64,000 bases of DNA from Desulfovibrionaceae bacterium (GCA_009783025.1 WRHY01000006.1:1-64000); one strand, 5' to 3'. Shown: positions 18,453 through 27,776, numbered from the stretch's first letter. The notes: generated by a model from the letters alone, not told the origin. Numbers and translations: made by a program.

Positions 18453-20558
18453 ATGAAACTTGTCTGGAAGCTCGCCTTTCCACAAATATGTATTGTCGTA
18501 TTCTTGGGCCTGATAAGCTTCATAGTGATCAACGCCTCGTTCGTCACCATGCGCGAGCGCTACATCGGGGATTTTTTCGAGGATCACTTCGAGCGCACAT
18601 TCAGAGATATGGACCGCCGTGCTTGGGCATCCGTGGCCCAGGCTTCCGTGTTCGCGCGGTTGCCGGTGGTGGTGTGGGCGTATGAAATTGCCTTGAGCGG
18701 CAACATCAACGATGAATATTCGCCGCAGTCCCAGGCGGCGCGTGAACTGCTGCGCAAAGAGCTTGCCCCGATGCTGGACAGTTACAGGGAAGCGACCGGG
18801 CAGACGCTCCAACTGCATTTCCACCTGCCCAACGGCTTCAGCCTGGCGCGCCTGTGGCGCGAGAAAAATACCCGGCGCAATGGGGAATGGGTCGACATTT
18901 CAGACGATATCAGTTCATACCGCCCCACGGTCATGCATGTAAACGCGACCGGTGAAACGGTCATAGGCCTGGAGCCGGGAAGCGGCGGCTTTGCCATCCG
19001 CGGGGTGATACCCGTTAAAGCGCCGGATGGCAGGCAGCTCGGTTCTGTGGAAGTTCTCCAGGATTTCGACGCGATACTGTCCGCCGCAACGAAAGCAGAA
19101 AGGATGTCCTTCGCGCTCTATGCGGACAAAGCCCTGCTTCGTTTCTCCGTGGCTTTGCAGGATTCGGAAAATCACCCGCGCATAGGGGATTTTGTGCGCG
19201 TCTTTCAAATACAGGACAGAGCCCTGGAAGGCCTGATCACTCCGGAACTGCTGTCGCGGGGCAAAAGCGGCGATACCATTGCCCGTCACGGCACCGTAGT
19301 CCTTATGGCGCGCCCTCTGGCCGATTACAGCGGCAACCAGGTTGGGGTTATGGTCTGCGCCATGCATATCGAGGCCGTATCCGAATTCGCGCGTACAGCC
19401 GGGATAACCCTGGCGCTTATGCTGGCGGGCATGGCTGTCGTGCCTTTCATCACGCTGCTGCTGTATTCGCGCAGGCTGATCTCACGGCCGGTGAACACGA
19501 TCAAGGCGATAATCCAGGACATCGCGGAGGATCGCGCAGACCTCAGCCGGCAGGTTCCCAGCCACCAGAACGATGAAATCGGAGAATTGGCCGGGTGGTT
19601 CAATGTGCTGACCGCGAAAGTGGGCGATATAATGGAAGAAATGAGCGAAATTATTGATAAAAATATTGAGATCAAGATCCAGCTCGCAAAGGAAAAGGAA
19701 TTTTTCCAGACAACGGTCAATTCCATCGGCGACGCGGTCATCACCGTGGGCGTGAACGGTGTGGTCATCACGATGAACGATGCGGCCGAAGCCATCACGG
19801 GGCATGAAAAGAAACACGCGGCCGGCAAACATTTTTCTTATGCCTTCTCCCTGCTCCACGAAAAAGATCGTACTCCCTTCGAATATCCCCTGGAAGAACA
19901 TCTTGCGGAAGGCATCACTGTGACAAGCGAAGCATATCTTCTGCTGGCGGATGATGGTACGGAAAAGCACATCTCCCTCAACTGTTCGCCGATTCGGGGG
20001 GAGGACGGTATTGCGATGGGCGCTGTGCTGGTGTTTCGGGATATTTCCGAAGCAAAGGCGCAGGCGAAAAAAATGGAATACCTGAGCTACCACGACAGCC
20101 TGACAAGCCTGCACAACCGCGCCTTTTTCGAGCACGTCTGCGACACGATGCAGCAGGAGCGGATCGCTCCCGTGGCCATCATCATGGGAGATGCCAACGG
20201 ATTGAAACAGGCCAATGATGTCCACGGGCATAGCGCGGGCGATATGCTTCTGCGGGCAATCGCCCATGCCTTCAAAAGCGCTTGCCGCAGCAATGATGTG
20301 GTCGTCAGATGGGGAGGCGACGAATTTTTGGCTGTTCTGCCGGGCTTGACGCATGAACGGGCACACGCAATCATGAACAATATCCACGCGCACTGCGCAA
20401 GAGCCCGGATAGAGCCCCTCAAGGCAAGTGTTTCGCTGGGCCTGGCGATCAAGGAGTCGCCGGAAACGCCGTTCATCGAAGTGCTCAAGGTAGCGGAGGA
20501 ACGGATGTACCAAGCCAAGCAGGAGTATAATCAGGCGGCAAGGCAAAACGACGGATAG
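18453..20558 (+). CDS. Membrane sensor diguanylate cyclase (Cache-HAMP-PAS-GGDEF)
   Basis: A 701-aa inner-membrane protein predicted to make cyclic di-GMP. A transmembrane helix (about 7-29) is followed by a periplasmic double-Cache-like sensor. Its segment LHFHLPNGFSLARLWRE...PTVMHVNATG...GGFAIRG resembles Cache domains with an RP-rich signature. A second helix lies near 313-337. Then come a HAMP linker (RPVNTIKAIIQDIAEDRADLSRQV), a PAS domain (TTVNSIGDAVITVGVNGVVITMNDAAEAITG) and a GGDEF domain with an intact RWGGDEF active site. No RxxD inhibitory site is obvious upstream of the GGDEF motif. It converges with mreB with only 19 bp between stops. No EAL domain is present. Confidence 0.92.
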   Translation: MKLVWKLAFPQICIVVFLGLISFIVINASFVTMRERYIGDFFEDHFERTFRDMDRRAWASVAQASVFARLPVVVWAYEIALSGNINDEYSPQSQAARELLRKELAPMLDSYREATGQTLQLHFHLPNGFSLARLWREKNTRRNGEWVDISDDISSYRPTVMHVNATGETVIGLEPGSGGFAIRGVIPVKAPDGRQLGSVEVLQDFDAILSAATKAERMSFALYADKALLRFSVALQDSENHPRIGDFVRVFQIQDRALEGLITPELLSRGKSGDTIARHGTVVLMARPLADYSGNQVGVMVCAMHIEAVSEFARTAGITLALMLAGMAVVPFITLLLYSRRLISRPVNTIKAIIQDIAEDRADLSRQVPSHQNDEIGELAGWFNVLTAKVGDIMEEMSEIIDKNIEIKIQLAKEKEFFQTTVNSIGDAVITVGVNGVVITMNDAAEAITGHEKKHAAGKHFSYAFSLLHEKDRTPFEYPLEEHLAEGITVTSEAYLLLADDGTEKHISLNCSPIRGEDGIAMGAVLVFRDISEAKAQAKKMEYLSYHDSLTSLHNRAFFEHVCDTMQQERIAPVAIIMGDANGLKQANDVHGHSAGDMLLRAIAHAFKSACRSNDVVVRWGGDEFLAVLPGLTHERAHAIMNNIHAHCARARIEPLKASVSLGLAIKESPETPFIEVLKVAEERMYQAKQEYNQAARQNDG

Positions 20559-20577
20559 CGCGTTGCGGCAATAGCTT

Positions 20578-21600
20578 CTAATTGATGTAGACGGAATTGT
20601 AGAAGTGCTGATCTTCCAGGGTTTTGCCGGTGCCGCGCACCACCGTGGTCAGCGGGTCGCTGTCAATAATGATGCTCAAGCCGGTGCTTTTATGGATCAG
20701 CGTGTCCAGTCCCTTGAGCAACGCGCCGCCTCCGGCGATCAGGATACCGTTGTCAGCGATGTCGGCGGCAAGTTCGGGCGGGGTTTTTTCCAAAGCCTTA
20801 TGCACGGCCAGAAGAATAGCCCGTACCGGGTCGGTCAGGGCTTCGCGCACGTGGCCGTCCGTTACGCGCACGGAACGGGGCGTTCCTGAAACCACGTCCT
20901 TGCCCGAGACCTCCACCACCAGTTGCTCGGGCAGGGGAAAGGCCGATCCAACGGCCAATTTGATGCGTTCGGCCATGTTCTCGCCGATGAAAAGCTGAAA
21001 TTCATTTTGAAAATAGCGCTGGATGGCCGTGTTCATGGCATCCCCGGCCACGCGGACCGACTCGGCATACGCAATGGCCGAGAGGGAGATGATAGCCACT
21101 TCCGTGGTGCCGCCGCCGATGTCCACAACCATGTTGCCAAGCGGTTCGTGTATGGGCAGTCCGGCCCCGATGGATGCGGCCATGGGCTCTTCAATCAGGC
21201 GCACCATGTTGGCCCCGGCTTGCTGGGCGGATTCAATAACGGCGCGCTTTTCAACCTGTGTGATGCCGGTGGGAACGCAGATCACAATATTGGGCCGGGC
21301 AAGGCTGAATCCCGCGATAACCTTTTTGATGAAAAAGGCGATCATCTGGCGGGTGACTTCAAAGTCGGCGATAACGCCATCGCGCATGGGACGGATGGCT
21401 TTAATGCTTTTGGGCGTGCGGCCGAGGAATTCTTTGGCTTCACGGCCGACAGCAAGCACGTTGCCGCGCTCGGCGTCAAGGGCGACCACAGAGGGTTCGT
21501 TCAGCACAATGCCATTTTTGCGGGTATAGAGCAGGGTATTGGCCGTGCCCAGGTCCATGGCCAAATCTTTGCTGAACATATTGAACAATCTACGAAACAT
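20578..21600 (-). CDS. mreB: Rod shape-determining protein MreB
   Basis: MreB is the bacterial actin that guides lateral cell-wall synthesis. At 340 aa it has the family length. The nucleotide-binding motifs are MDLGTANTLLY (phosphate 1), MVVDIGGGTTEVAIIS (phosphate 2) and GILIAGGGALLKGLD (adenosine). The N-terminal MFRRLFNMFSKD resembles the amphipathic membrane-binding helix of Gram-negative MreB. The usual mreC, mreD, pbp2 and rodA genes do not follow, so this is a solitary mreB copy; MreB-like paralogues are known in some bacteria. An extended -10 promoter lies just upstream. Confidence 0.96.
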   Translation of the reverse strand: MFRRLFNMFSKDLAMDLGTANTLLYTRKNGIVLNEPSVVALDAERGNVLAVGREAKEFLGRTPKSIKAIRPMRDGVIADFEVTRQMIAFFIKKVIAGFSLARPNIVICVPTGITQVEKRAVIESAQQAGANMVRLIEEPMAASIGAGLPIHEPLGNMVVDIGGGTTEVAIISLSAIAYAESVRVAGDAMNTAIQRYFQNEFQLFIGENMAERIKLAVGSAFPLPEQLVVEVSGKDVVSGTPRSVRVTDGHVREALTDPVRAILLAVHKALEKTPPELAADIADNGILIAGGGALLKGLDTLIHKSTGLSIIIDSDPLTTVVRGTGKTLEDQHFYNSVYIN

Positions 21601-21632
21601 GGGCGTCTCTGCTGCTGTGGTTTGCGAGATGC

Positions 21633-21641
21633 ATTATAACA
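21633..21641 (-). promoter_or_regulatory. Extended -10 promoter of mreB
   Basis: The minus strand reads TGTTATAAT, a perfect -10 hexamer with the TG extension, 33 bp upstream of the mreB start codon. No good -35 box is seen, which is expected for extended -10 promoters. Confidence 0.55.
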
Positions 21642-21685
21642 TAGCAGGCCCCATAGTATACGCAGAAAGCCGCGCCCGCAAGAGG

Positions 21686-21712
21686 GTAGTGCCTAAACCG
21701 GGGCGCTATTTG
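21686..21712. repeat. Remnant of a palindromic element
   Basis: GGTAGTGCCTAAACCGGGGCGCTATT looks like two collapsed or degenerate arms of the palindromic element. It lies between the GAF gene stop and the mreB promoter. Only the terminal bases are conserved. Confidence 0.45.
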
Positions 21713-21719
21713 GTTCACA

Positions 21720-22739
21720 TCACTTGTCGTTTTGCACGGCCTGGGTTTCCTGGTGCAGATCCCTGAGGCGGCACTTGACGTAAAGGTTTTCCAGGAAAAG
21801 GGAAAGATGCTCGACCGCCATGCGCACAAAGTCTTGCGTGGCGGCGGAGATGGGCTGGGGCAGGTCATGGGCGAGGCAGAGCACGCCGCGCGTTTTGCGC
21901 TGAATAACCAGCGGCAGGGCGAGCACGGTCTGGAAAGGCGGGATGTCCATGTCTTTGCCCACCAGCATGGTCTCGGGCGAACCGTCGGCTCCGTCGCTGC
22001 ACACTTGGGAACTGTTGCGAAAAACCCACCCGACAACGCCGTGAGTCATGGGAAAAGAGGGCGGCGCCTGGCCGGATTTAAGCATCAGCGGCGTATTTTC
22101 TCCTTCCACGCTGTAGGATTCGCCGCCGGGATCACGAGTGCAGAGAATGCAGTACCCGAACCCGGTTATGGTGGCCATCAGATCCAGAAAATGGCGCAAA
22201 AATTCAGTCCAACGGGAATACTGGTGGCGCAGCGCGTAAATAGTGCGTAGCGCGGCATAGTATTTGAGCGTCAACCGTTGTTCTTCCTTGCCGCTGTCAT
22301 CGGCCTGGAGATGGGCAATCAAGTCGGCAAAGAGGTGGAGCATTTTCTGATCTTTTTCCGAAAATGAATACTGGCGCTTGCTGTCCACGCACAGTGCGCC
22401 GTCGCCAAAGGGCAGGGCGCAGCCCATGAAAGCCTTGATGCTCTGCTCCTCATTGCCCGTGTAGTAGCCAAGGTAATTTTGTCGCTGGTCAAAGTTGGCC
22501 ACCAGGAGCGGCTCCCGGTTGCGCAGAATCCAGCCGACCAGGCCGCGCCCTTCATAAATTCCGGCGGTATAGTCCAACTGGTTGCCGAGACTGAAGGCCG
22601 AAGCAATATAATAGGGCTGCCCTTCCTCATTTTCTTTTGGGGAGGGGAGACCGCGATCAGGAAGAAAAAGCACGGCGGAATACGCATCAAGCACACTGCA
22701 AAGGATGCCGAGAATGCGATCGTAATGTGTCTGCTGCAT
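21720..22739 (-). CDS. Tandem GAF-domain protein
   Basis: A 339-aa soluble protein with two GAF-type sensory modules. The first is about residues 5-145 (GLVGWILRNREPLLVANF...ALPFGDGALCVDSKRQYSFSEKDQKML). The second is about 185-325 (THGVVGWVFRNSSQVCSDG...VLALPLVIQRKTRGVLCLAHD). There is no kinase, cyclase or DNA-binding output domain. The helical segments between and after the GAF modules could mediate dimerisation. The ligand is unknown. It points the same way as mreB but is separated by a promoter, so a functional link is not established. Confidence 0.8.
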   Translation of the reverse strand: MQQTHYDRILGILCSVLDAYSAVLFLPDRGLPSPKENEEGQPYYIASAFSLGNQLDYTAGIYEGRGLVGWILRNREPLLVANFDQRQNYLGYYTGNEEQSIKAFMGCALPFGDGALCVDSKRQYSFSEKDQKMLHLFADLIAHLQADDSGKEEQRLTLKYYAALRTIYALRHQYSRWTEFLRHFLDLMATITGFGYCILCTRDPGGESYSVEGENTPLMLKSGQAPPSFPMTHGVVGWVFRNSSQVCSDGADGSPETMLVGKDMDIPPFQTVLALPLVIQRKTRGVLCLAHDLPQPISAATQDFVRMAVEHLSLFLENLYVKCRLRDLHQETQAVQNDK

Positions 22740-22883
22740 AAAAATGGCGTTGCCTTTGGGACCGGAGCCGCTACCTGTGAAATGCCTGCGTCAAATGCGC
22801 TACTCTGTCCGGAAAACAAAGCATAACAAAGTTGCCGAATAAAATAAAGGAAGCAGGAGCGATCCGTTTGGCGTGAGTCGTGA

Positions 22884-24170
22884 TTACAGGAAGTACCAGG
22901 CGAGGCCGAAAAGCAGCATAAGCGCGGGCGGCAGCGGGACGAGCACGGCAAGCGGCCAGGAGAGGCCGAGGGAATTGCGGCAACCGGTGATCAGGGAGAC
23001 CAGGAACCAGACCGCGCCCAAGGGGGGGCCCACAAAAGGAACGATGCTGAGAATAAAAGGAGCGACAGCGTAGGACACGACCCTGTAGATCACGGCAAAA
23101 TCGGCCTGGTCAGGGGCAACTATCCGCAAGGTTATGCGAATGCAGCCGGTAACAAACAGGAGCATCAATCCAAGGGCGATAGGGGCGAGAAGCAGAAGTA
23201 TGGGCAGGCCGACCCGTCCCATGAATCCGGGGGCCAGGTGCGGCAGCAGAAGAGTCGCGGCCTGAGTCCAGGCCAGGGAACTGATAATGGTCACATAGCC
23301 CATGATCAGGAAAAAAAGATACCCCGGCGCAAGTGAACCGGAAGCGTTGAAACCGGAAAAGAACTCGGGTCCTTTGAACATGACGCCATGCAGGGTGGCC
23401 GTGAAGCCGCGCAGCCAGCCGTTCCGGGCCGGGTTTTCCCAGGGGATGGCATTGTCCGCGCCTTCGGGGTTCTGTTGCGCATCCGGGTCTGCCTGGCCGG
23501 AACTCCCCGCGTTTTGCGGGTCAGAGAACTCTCGCAGTGTACCGAGATCGCGCAGGGGACGTTCAGGGGACGCATCGCGCAGCATGCGCATATCCTGCTC
23601 GACGCGTTCCTCCGGGTCCGGTCCGTCGCCGGAGTAAGGGAAAATACCGTGTCCGGATTTTTTTTCCGCGCTGTCCTCGTCCTGGGCAGGCTGTTCGGAA
23701 ACGGGCGGGGCAGGCTGCAAAGAGGCGGGAGCCTCTGCCGGGCGCGGTTGAACGGTCTGGAGAGGCTCGACAGGCTCCTCCCGCGGAGGGGCTTCAACCT
23801 GCTCGGGCTCGGAAACGGGGTGAGACGGCTGAGGTGTTTCCACTTCAGTGACGTTTTTGTCCATCTGCTTTTGCCAGCGCTGGTGCAGGGCGTCCATGGC
23901 GTCCCAGATATCTTCCTGAGCCGCGCTTTCCCGAAAGGCGCTTTGCGGCCGCTGCGTCTCCCGTATTGGAATTTCGGGCGAAGGCAAGGGGACTTCAGAC
24001 GGGGCGCGAGGCGCGGGGGTCGCGGGAGCTTCCGGTTCCGTGGCAGGACGCAAGGTACGAAAGCGAAAGCGGTTTTTGCATTTGGGGCAGGTGGCAAGTT
24101 CCGCTGTGAGTGGAATTTTGCTTTCGGTGATACTGCGGGTGTGTTCGCAGTGCGGGCAACGGATGATCAT
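22884..24170 (-). CDS. Zinc-ribbon (MJ0042-type) protein with Yip1-like membrane domain
   Basis: A 428-aa protein. The N-terminus is an MJ0042-type zinc ribbon with two CxxC knuckles (IRCPHCEHTRSI and LATCPKCKNRFRF). It is followed by about 200 residues of Pro/Glu/Ala-rich disordered linker. The C-terminal 190 residues form a Yip1-family membrane domain with about five helices (YLFFLIMGYVTIISSLAW...FVGPPLGAVWFLVSLITGC). This architecture is common in delta-proteobacteria, but its function is not known. It lies 130 bp downstream of fliS; a 30-bp stem-only palindromic element sits between them. Confidence 0.8.
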   Translation of the reverse strand: MIIRCPHCEHTRSITESKIPLTAELATCPKCKNRFRFRTLRPATEPEAPATPAPRAPSEVPLPSPEIPIRETQRPQSAFRESAAQEDIWDAMDALHQRWQKQMDKNVTEVETPQPSHPVSEPEQVEAPPREEPVEPLQTVQPRPAEAPASLQPAPPVSEQPAQDEDSAEKKSGHGIFPYSGDGPDPEERVEQDMRMLRDASPERPLRDLGTLREFSDPQNAGSSGQADPDAQQNPEGADNAIPWENPARNGWLRGFTATLHGVMFKGPEFFSGFNASGSLAPGYLFFLIMGYVTIISSLAWTQAATLLLPHLAPGFMGRVGLPILLLLAPIALGLMLLFVTGCIRITLRIVAPDQADFAVIYRVVSYAVAPFILSIVPFVGPPLGAVWFLVSLITGCRNSLGLSWPLAVLVPLPPALMLLFGLAWYFL

Positions 24171-24245
24171 GGCGTCCTGTTCTCGGCATGCGTGGCATTT
24201 GGCTCAAGCCCAGGTAATGTATAATGGAGGCGTTATTTTTTCAAG

Positions 24246-24275
24246 GGTAGTACCTCAGTAAACTGAGGCACTACC
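24246..24275. repeat. Stem-only palindromic element (30 bp)
   Basis: The arms GGTAGTACCTCAGT and ACTGAGGCACTACC are joined directly through AA, with no interior. This is the size expected if the whole interior of a palindromic element were lost by hairpin deletion. It lies between fliS and the zinc-ribbon gene. Confidence 0.85.
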
Positions 24276-24300
24276 TGGCGGGATGGATGTTTGCCGGAAA

Positions 24301-24984
24301 CTACGAAACGCTGAGTTTACGCAGCAGGTCGGACTGGGCGCGGGAGCCGAAGCCGTTGCCCTGGGCTTGCGGAGGCGGCATTTCCACCCCTGCCTGAGCT
24401 TCGGGCGGCTGCGCCGTCGCGTTTCCGGCAGTTTCTTCCGGAGCCGCGGGAACCGTTTCCCCGGTCTGCTGTTTGGCATACATGGCGCGAATGCGGGCAT
24501 TGGCGCCCGGAGCGGGGGCTTCTCCTCCGGACGTTGCCGTTCCGGCCTGGGCGCGCGGAGGCAGGATGGCGGTGGCGCGCAGGTTGGCCGCGGCCTGCTG
24601 CGCGGCGGCCTGAGCCTCGGGCGTGGTGAGAATTTGCGAGTAAGCGGCGCGCAGCCCGGACAGCACGCGGATCACGTCATCAATCATGGCCGGGTCTTTT
24701 TTCAGATTGGCCTTGACCAGATGATTGCTGCAAAAGAGATACAGGCCGTGCAGGTTGCCGGCCAAAGAGCCGCCCTTGTCCATATTCAGGGTGCTGTCCA
24801 TTTCATTGATCACATCCAGGGCCTTGGATATGGCTATGCCTTTTTTGGCCATATCATTGGCAGCCAGGTATCCCTTGGCCTGGTTCAGAAACTTTATGGC
24901 CCCGTCATAGAGCATGACCACCAGGTCACCCTGGGAAGTGGTCGTTACCTGAGTCTGAAGATATGCGCTTGCCGCTCGTTGCAT
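24301..24984 (-). CDS. fliS: Flagellar export chaperone FliS with long C-terminal extension
   Basis: FliS binds flagellin in the cytoplasm and prevents premature polymerisation. Residues 1-125 form the FliS helical bundle (AYLQTQVTTTSQGDLVVMLYDGAIKFLNQAKGYL...INEMDSTLNMDKGGSLAGNLHGLYLFC). The remaining 100 residues are Ala/Pro/Gln/Gly-rich and appear disordered; most FliS proteins end near 130 residues. It starts 9 bp after fliD, in the same transcript. Flagellin genes are not in the window. Confidence 0.92.
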   Translation of the reverse strand: MQRAASAYLQTQVTTTSQGDLVVMLYDGAIKFLNQAKGYLAANDMAKKGIAISKALDVINEMDSTLNMDKGGSLAGNLHGLYLFCSNHLVKANLKKDPAMIDDVIRVLSGLRAAYSQILTTPEAQAAAQQAAANLRATAILPPRAQAGTATSGGEAPAPGANARIRAMYAKQQTGETVPAAPEETAGNATAQPPEAQAGVEMPPPQAQGNGFGSRAQSDLLRKLSVS

Positions 24985-24993
24985 GGCTGTCTC

Positions 24994-27411
24994 TTATTTT
25001 TTGTTGTTGGCGCCCAGTTGCGCTATTTGCGCCTGGAGACCTTCATTTAATTGGTTATATCTTGCAAGAACCGCGTCCAGCCGGGCAAACTTGTTGATCA
25101 TGGTCCGTTCCCATTTGGCCAGCCGCTCGTCTTCTCTGCTGATCTTCTTTTCTATGTTGTCGATAATGTCCTGATAGTTCCGTTCCAGGTTGCGCAAGGT
25201 GCCGCTTGTGCCGAGCATGCCTTCACTGCCGTCAAGCATGCTGAGCAGTTCGTTGACCTTGCCTTCGCGCAGACTGACCGTACCGCTGACGTCGCTTCCG
25301 GCCACAAGGCTGTGCGGATAAATGTCAAGGACAAGACCTTTGGAAGGCCCGCTGACGCTGGTAATCTGGTTCTTTTCGTGGTCGATGCTCGCTTCTTCCC
25401 CGTTGACCCAGGCCTTGTCTATCTTGCCGTCCTCGGTACAGGTATAGCGGACGGAATAGTTGCCCGCCTTTGTGGTGCCGCTGATTTGCGAGTTGTAGCC
25501 GAAGCTCGCTGAGTCCGTGAACCCTTCGTTTTTGGCCGCGAAAAGCTTGGCCACGGCCATGGGGTCGTCCCTCAGGGCGTCATCAAGGGATTTCGCCCCC
25601 TTTTCCCCGGAGATATAGTTGATCTCCAACAGGCCGAAAAAGGTGCTGCCTTGTTCCGCGTTGGTGCTGATGCCGATCTGGGACAGTGAGGAAAAAATGT
25701 CTCCGCCCAGAAAGGCTCCGTCCGATGCATATTGCCTGGACGTGAAGCCGATGGCCTGGCTCGCTATGGCATTCTTGAGGCGGGACGCAATCGTCTGAAT
25801 CCCGTAGTTGCCCGTGAGCACGGAGCCTTTTTGCATTTCAAACTGCGATTCCGCATACTTCGGGTCATAGGTCGCTTTTTCCTTGTCCACTTCGCTCAGG
25901 GCCTTGAGAACGATGCGGAAAGAGTTGACCGCATCCACGAAGGCCTCGATATTTTCCTTGATCTTTTCCGTGTCCGTTCTCGTGGTAATGATGGTGTCAC
26001 CTTCTTTCAGCAAATTGAAGGAGATACCTTCGACAATAGTGCCTGCGGCAATGGTGTTGCTGGCCGACTCGAACCAGGTGTTCTCGCCGCCGGGCCAGCC
26101 GTTGACCTTGATTTTGGCGTTTTCTCCCCGCACGACGTCCCAGTGCTTATCAGAGGGGACTTTATAGGCGAAATCCTCCAGGGTGCCGTCTTCAACCGTA
26201 ACCCGGTGCACCGTGGGTTTTTGCGTAACATCTACATACCACTGGCCGCTGCCGGTGTCTTGCTTCAAGCTCACAGTCCCATACGCGCCAACCTCGTTTT
26301 CCAGTGCTTTCCTGAATTGCGACAGGGTCATGCCCGGCGTGATGGTGACGTTTTTTGTAATCTGGTTCGCGTTGTCGCTGTTATTGATCACGAAGCTGAG
26401 CGTAATATCCGTGCTGCCGGTATTGAGATCGGTGTCAGGAGTGGCGAACTGGTTGGCGGAACCGACAAAACTGTCGAAATTGGCATTCCCGGCAAAAGAA
26501 TAGTTAGTATCCGGCCTGCTCAGTGTGAAGTAGCGGTCAGAGCCTGTAGGCTCATCATACTTGGGCGCAAGCGAGGCCAGACCGGGATGCCGGGCGTTGA
26601 TCGCGGAGATCAGGCCGTCCATAGTCATGTCGGGCGTGACCGTAACCGTGTAGCGCTGGCTGTCGACCGTATAGATGAAGGTTTTGTTTTCCGTGCCCGG
26701 ATTGATATTGTCAGTGGGATTATAGCTCGCCGTCATCAACTGTACCATGTTCACTTCTTCGTGGTAGGTTTCCCCATCCAAAGCAGTGTTCAGGGTCAGG
26801 CCGCTGGTGTCGCGGATAACCAGGGTATTGCTTTTACCGGTATCCTTGCCGTAAATCTGGAAGGTGATGCCGTCGCCGGTCTGGATCAGTTGCGCCCGTG
26901 CGCCGGGATTGTTGGAATCGTTGTTGATCAGCTTGACCAGTCCCTCGGCCGTCGTGTTTTTCGGCACAGTGATGGTCCGGGTCTTGCCCTGGTATGTATA
27001 TTCAAAGATACCGCCGCCGTCCTGGCTGCAAATAACGTCGGTTTTGTGGTACAGGCCGGTATCCTGGCTCCAGGTGTAAGCTTTGGCCAGATTGTCCACC
27101 TTCAGAGCATACGTGGAGTCAAGGGAGTCCGCGTCAGCCACGGCCGTCGCCACTCTGTCGTCGGAACTGGACGCGGTTTTGGCCATGAACTTGTTCAGGC
27201 TGTTCAGCTTGTTCAAAGCCGACTGCATGTTCATCAACTCGCCGCGTACCTGCTTGAAGCCCTCCAGGCGGGTCTGCCAGTCACTTCTCCAGCGCATCAA
27301 CTGATTGACCTGCCTGCTCTCGATTTTAGCGAGCTTGCCGATCATCTCGTCGAAATTGGTGTCGTTGCCGAGACCGCTGAAACGGATACTGCCGGAACCA
27401 TATATAGCCAT
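24994..27411 (-). CDS. fliD: Flagellar hook-associated protein 2 (filament cap)
   Basis: FliD forms the cap under which flagellin polymerises. At 805 aa it is longer than most, with an enlarged variable middle. The conserved N-terminus is AIYGSGSIRFSGLGNDTNFDEMIGKLAKIESRQVNQL, followed by the coiled region typical of HAP2. The C-terminal HAP2 domain ends TMINKFARLDAVLARYNQLNEGLQAQIAQLGANNKK. ATG 27411 has GGAGA upstream; the frame extends further but lacks a good site. A sigma-28 promoter lies about 150 bp upstream. Confidence 0.95.
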   Translation of the reverse strand: MAIYGSGSIRFSGLGNDTNFDEMIGKLAKIESRQVNQLMRWRSDWQTRLEGFKQVRGELMNMQSALNKLNSLNKFMAKTASSSDDRVATAVADADSLDSTYALKVDNLAKAYTWSQDTGLYHKTDVICSQDGGGIFEYTYQGKTRTITVPKNTTAEGLVKLINNDSNNPGARAQLIQTGDGITFQIYGKDTGKSNTLVIRDTSGLTLNTALDGETYHEEVNMVQLMTASYNPTDNINPGTENKTFIYTVDSQRYTVTVTPDMTMDGLISAINARHPGLASLAPKYDEPTGSDRYFTLSRPDTNYSFAGNANFDSFVGSANQFATPDTDLNTGSTDITLSFVINNSDNANQITKNVTITPGMTLSQFRKALENEVGAYGTVSLKQDTGSGQWYVDVTQKPTVHRVTVEDGTLEDFAYKVPSDKHWDVVRGENAKIKVNGWPGGENTWFESASNTIAAGTIVEGISFNLLKEGDTIITTRTDTEKIKENIEAFVDAVNSFRIVLKALSEVDKEKATYDPKYAESQFEMQKGSVLTGNYGIQTIASRLKNAIASQAIGFTSRQYASDGAFLGGDIFSSLSQIGISTNAEQGSTFFGLLEINYISGEKGAKSLDDALRDDPMAVAKLFAAKNEGFTDSASFGYNSQISGTTKAGNYSVRYTCTEDGKIDKAWVNGEEASIDHEKNQITSVSGPSKGLVLDIYPHSLVAGSDVSGTVSLREGKVNELLSMLDGSEGMLGTSGTLRNLERNYQDIIDNIEKKISREDERLAKWERTMINKFARLDAVLARYNQLNEGLQAQIAQLGANNKK

Positions 27412-27556
27412 AACTGTCTCCACTGGGAAAGAATTGCCTGCTGGGGAAGCTTGGAAGCCTCCTTGCTTCAATCACAAGCAATCTTGATGCCAAGAGGTAA
27501 AAGAGGCAGTGATCCGGGCGGCGGGAAGCCGCGCCTGTATTCTCTGCTTGTAATAA

Positions 27557-27583
27557 GTATCGGCATTTTGGCAGCGGTCTTTA
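27557..27583 (-). promoter_or_regulatory. Sigma-28 (FliA) promoter for fliD-fliS
   Basis: The minus strand reads TAAA, then 15 bp, then GCCGATAC. The sigma-28 consensus is TAAA-N15-GCCGATAA, so 11 of 12 positions match with the correct spacing. It lies 146 bp upstream of the fliD ATG, as expected for a late flagellar gene. Confidence 0.8.
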
Positions 27584-27608
27584 GGAGTGGTTGGGGGCAG
27601 TGAACTCT

Positions 27609-27663
27609 CTGAGGGGACTCTGTCTCCTCAGACTCCCCTGGCAGGGGAAATGATTTCCCCTGC
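27609..27663. repeat. Bipartite hairpin repeat, copy 2 (inverted)
   Basis: CTGAGGGGAC...CTCAG (27609-27631) is followed by the palindrome GCAGGGG-AAATGATTT-CCCCTGC (27641-27663). This is the reverse complement arrangement of the element at 41-97. The 422-bp region between fliD and qrcD also holds a perfect hairpin, CTGAAAACAGC-TCC-GCTGTTTTCAG (27676-27700), further GC-rich hairpins, the sigma-28 promoter and the qrc terminator. No gene is evident. Confidence 0.75.
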
Positions 27664-27776
27664 GCCCCTCGTACCCTGAAAACAGCTCCGCTGTTTTCAG
27701 GAATGCCCGGTCCAGGGCCGGCTAGGCCCTGGCGGGGTGGAGGGGCGGAGCCCCTCCAAAAGTCCTGAGCATAAAA

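Noticed and set aside
25732..27603. A 623-residue open frame antisense to fliD
   Set aside because: It mirrors the fliD codons, has no family features and runs through the sigma-28 promoter and intergenic region.
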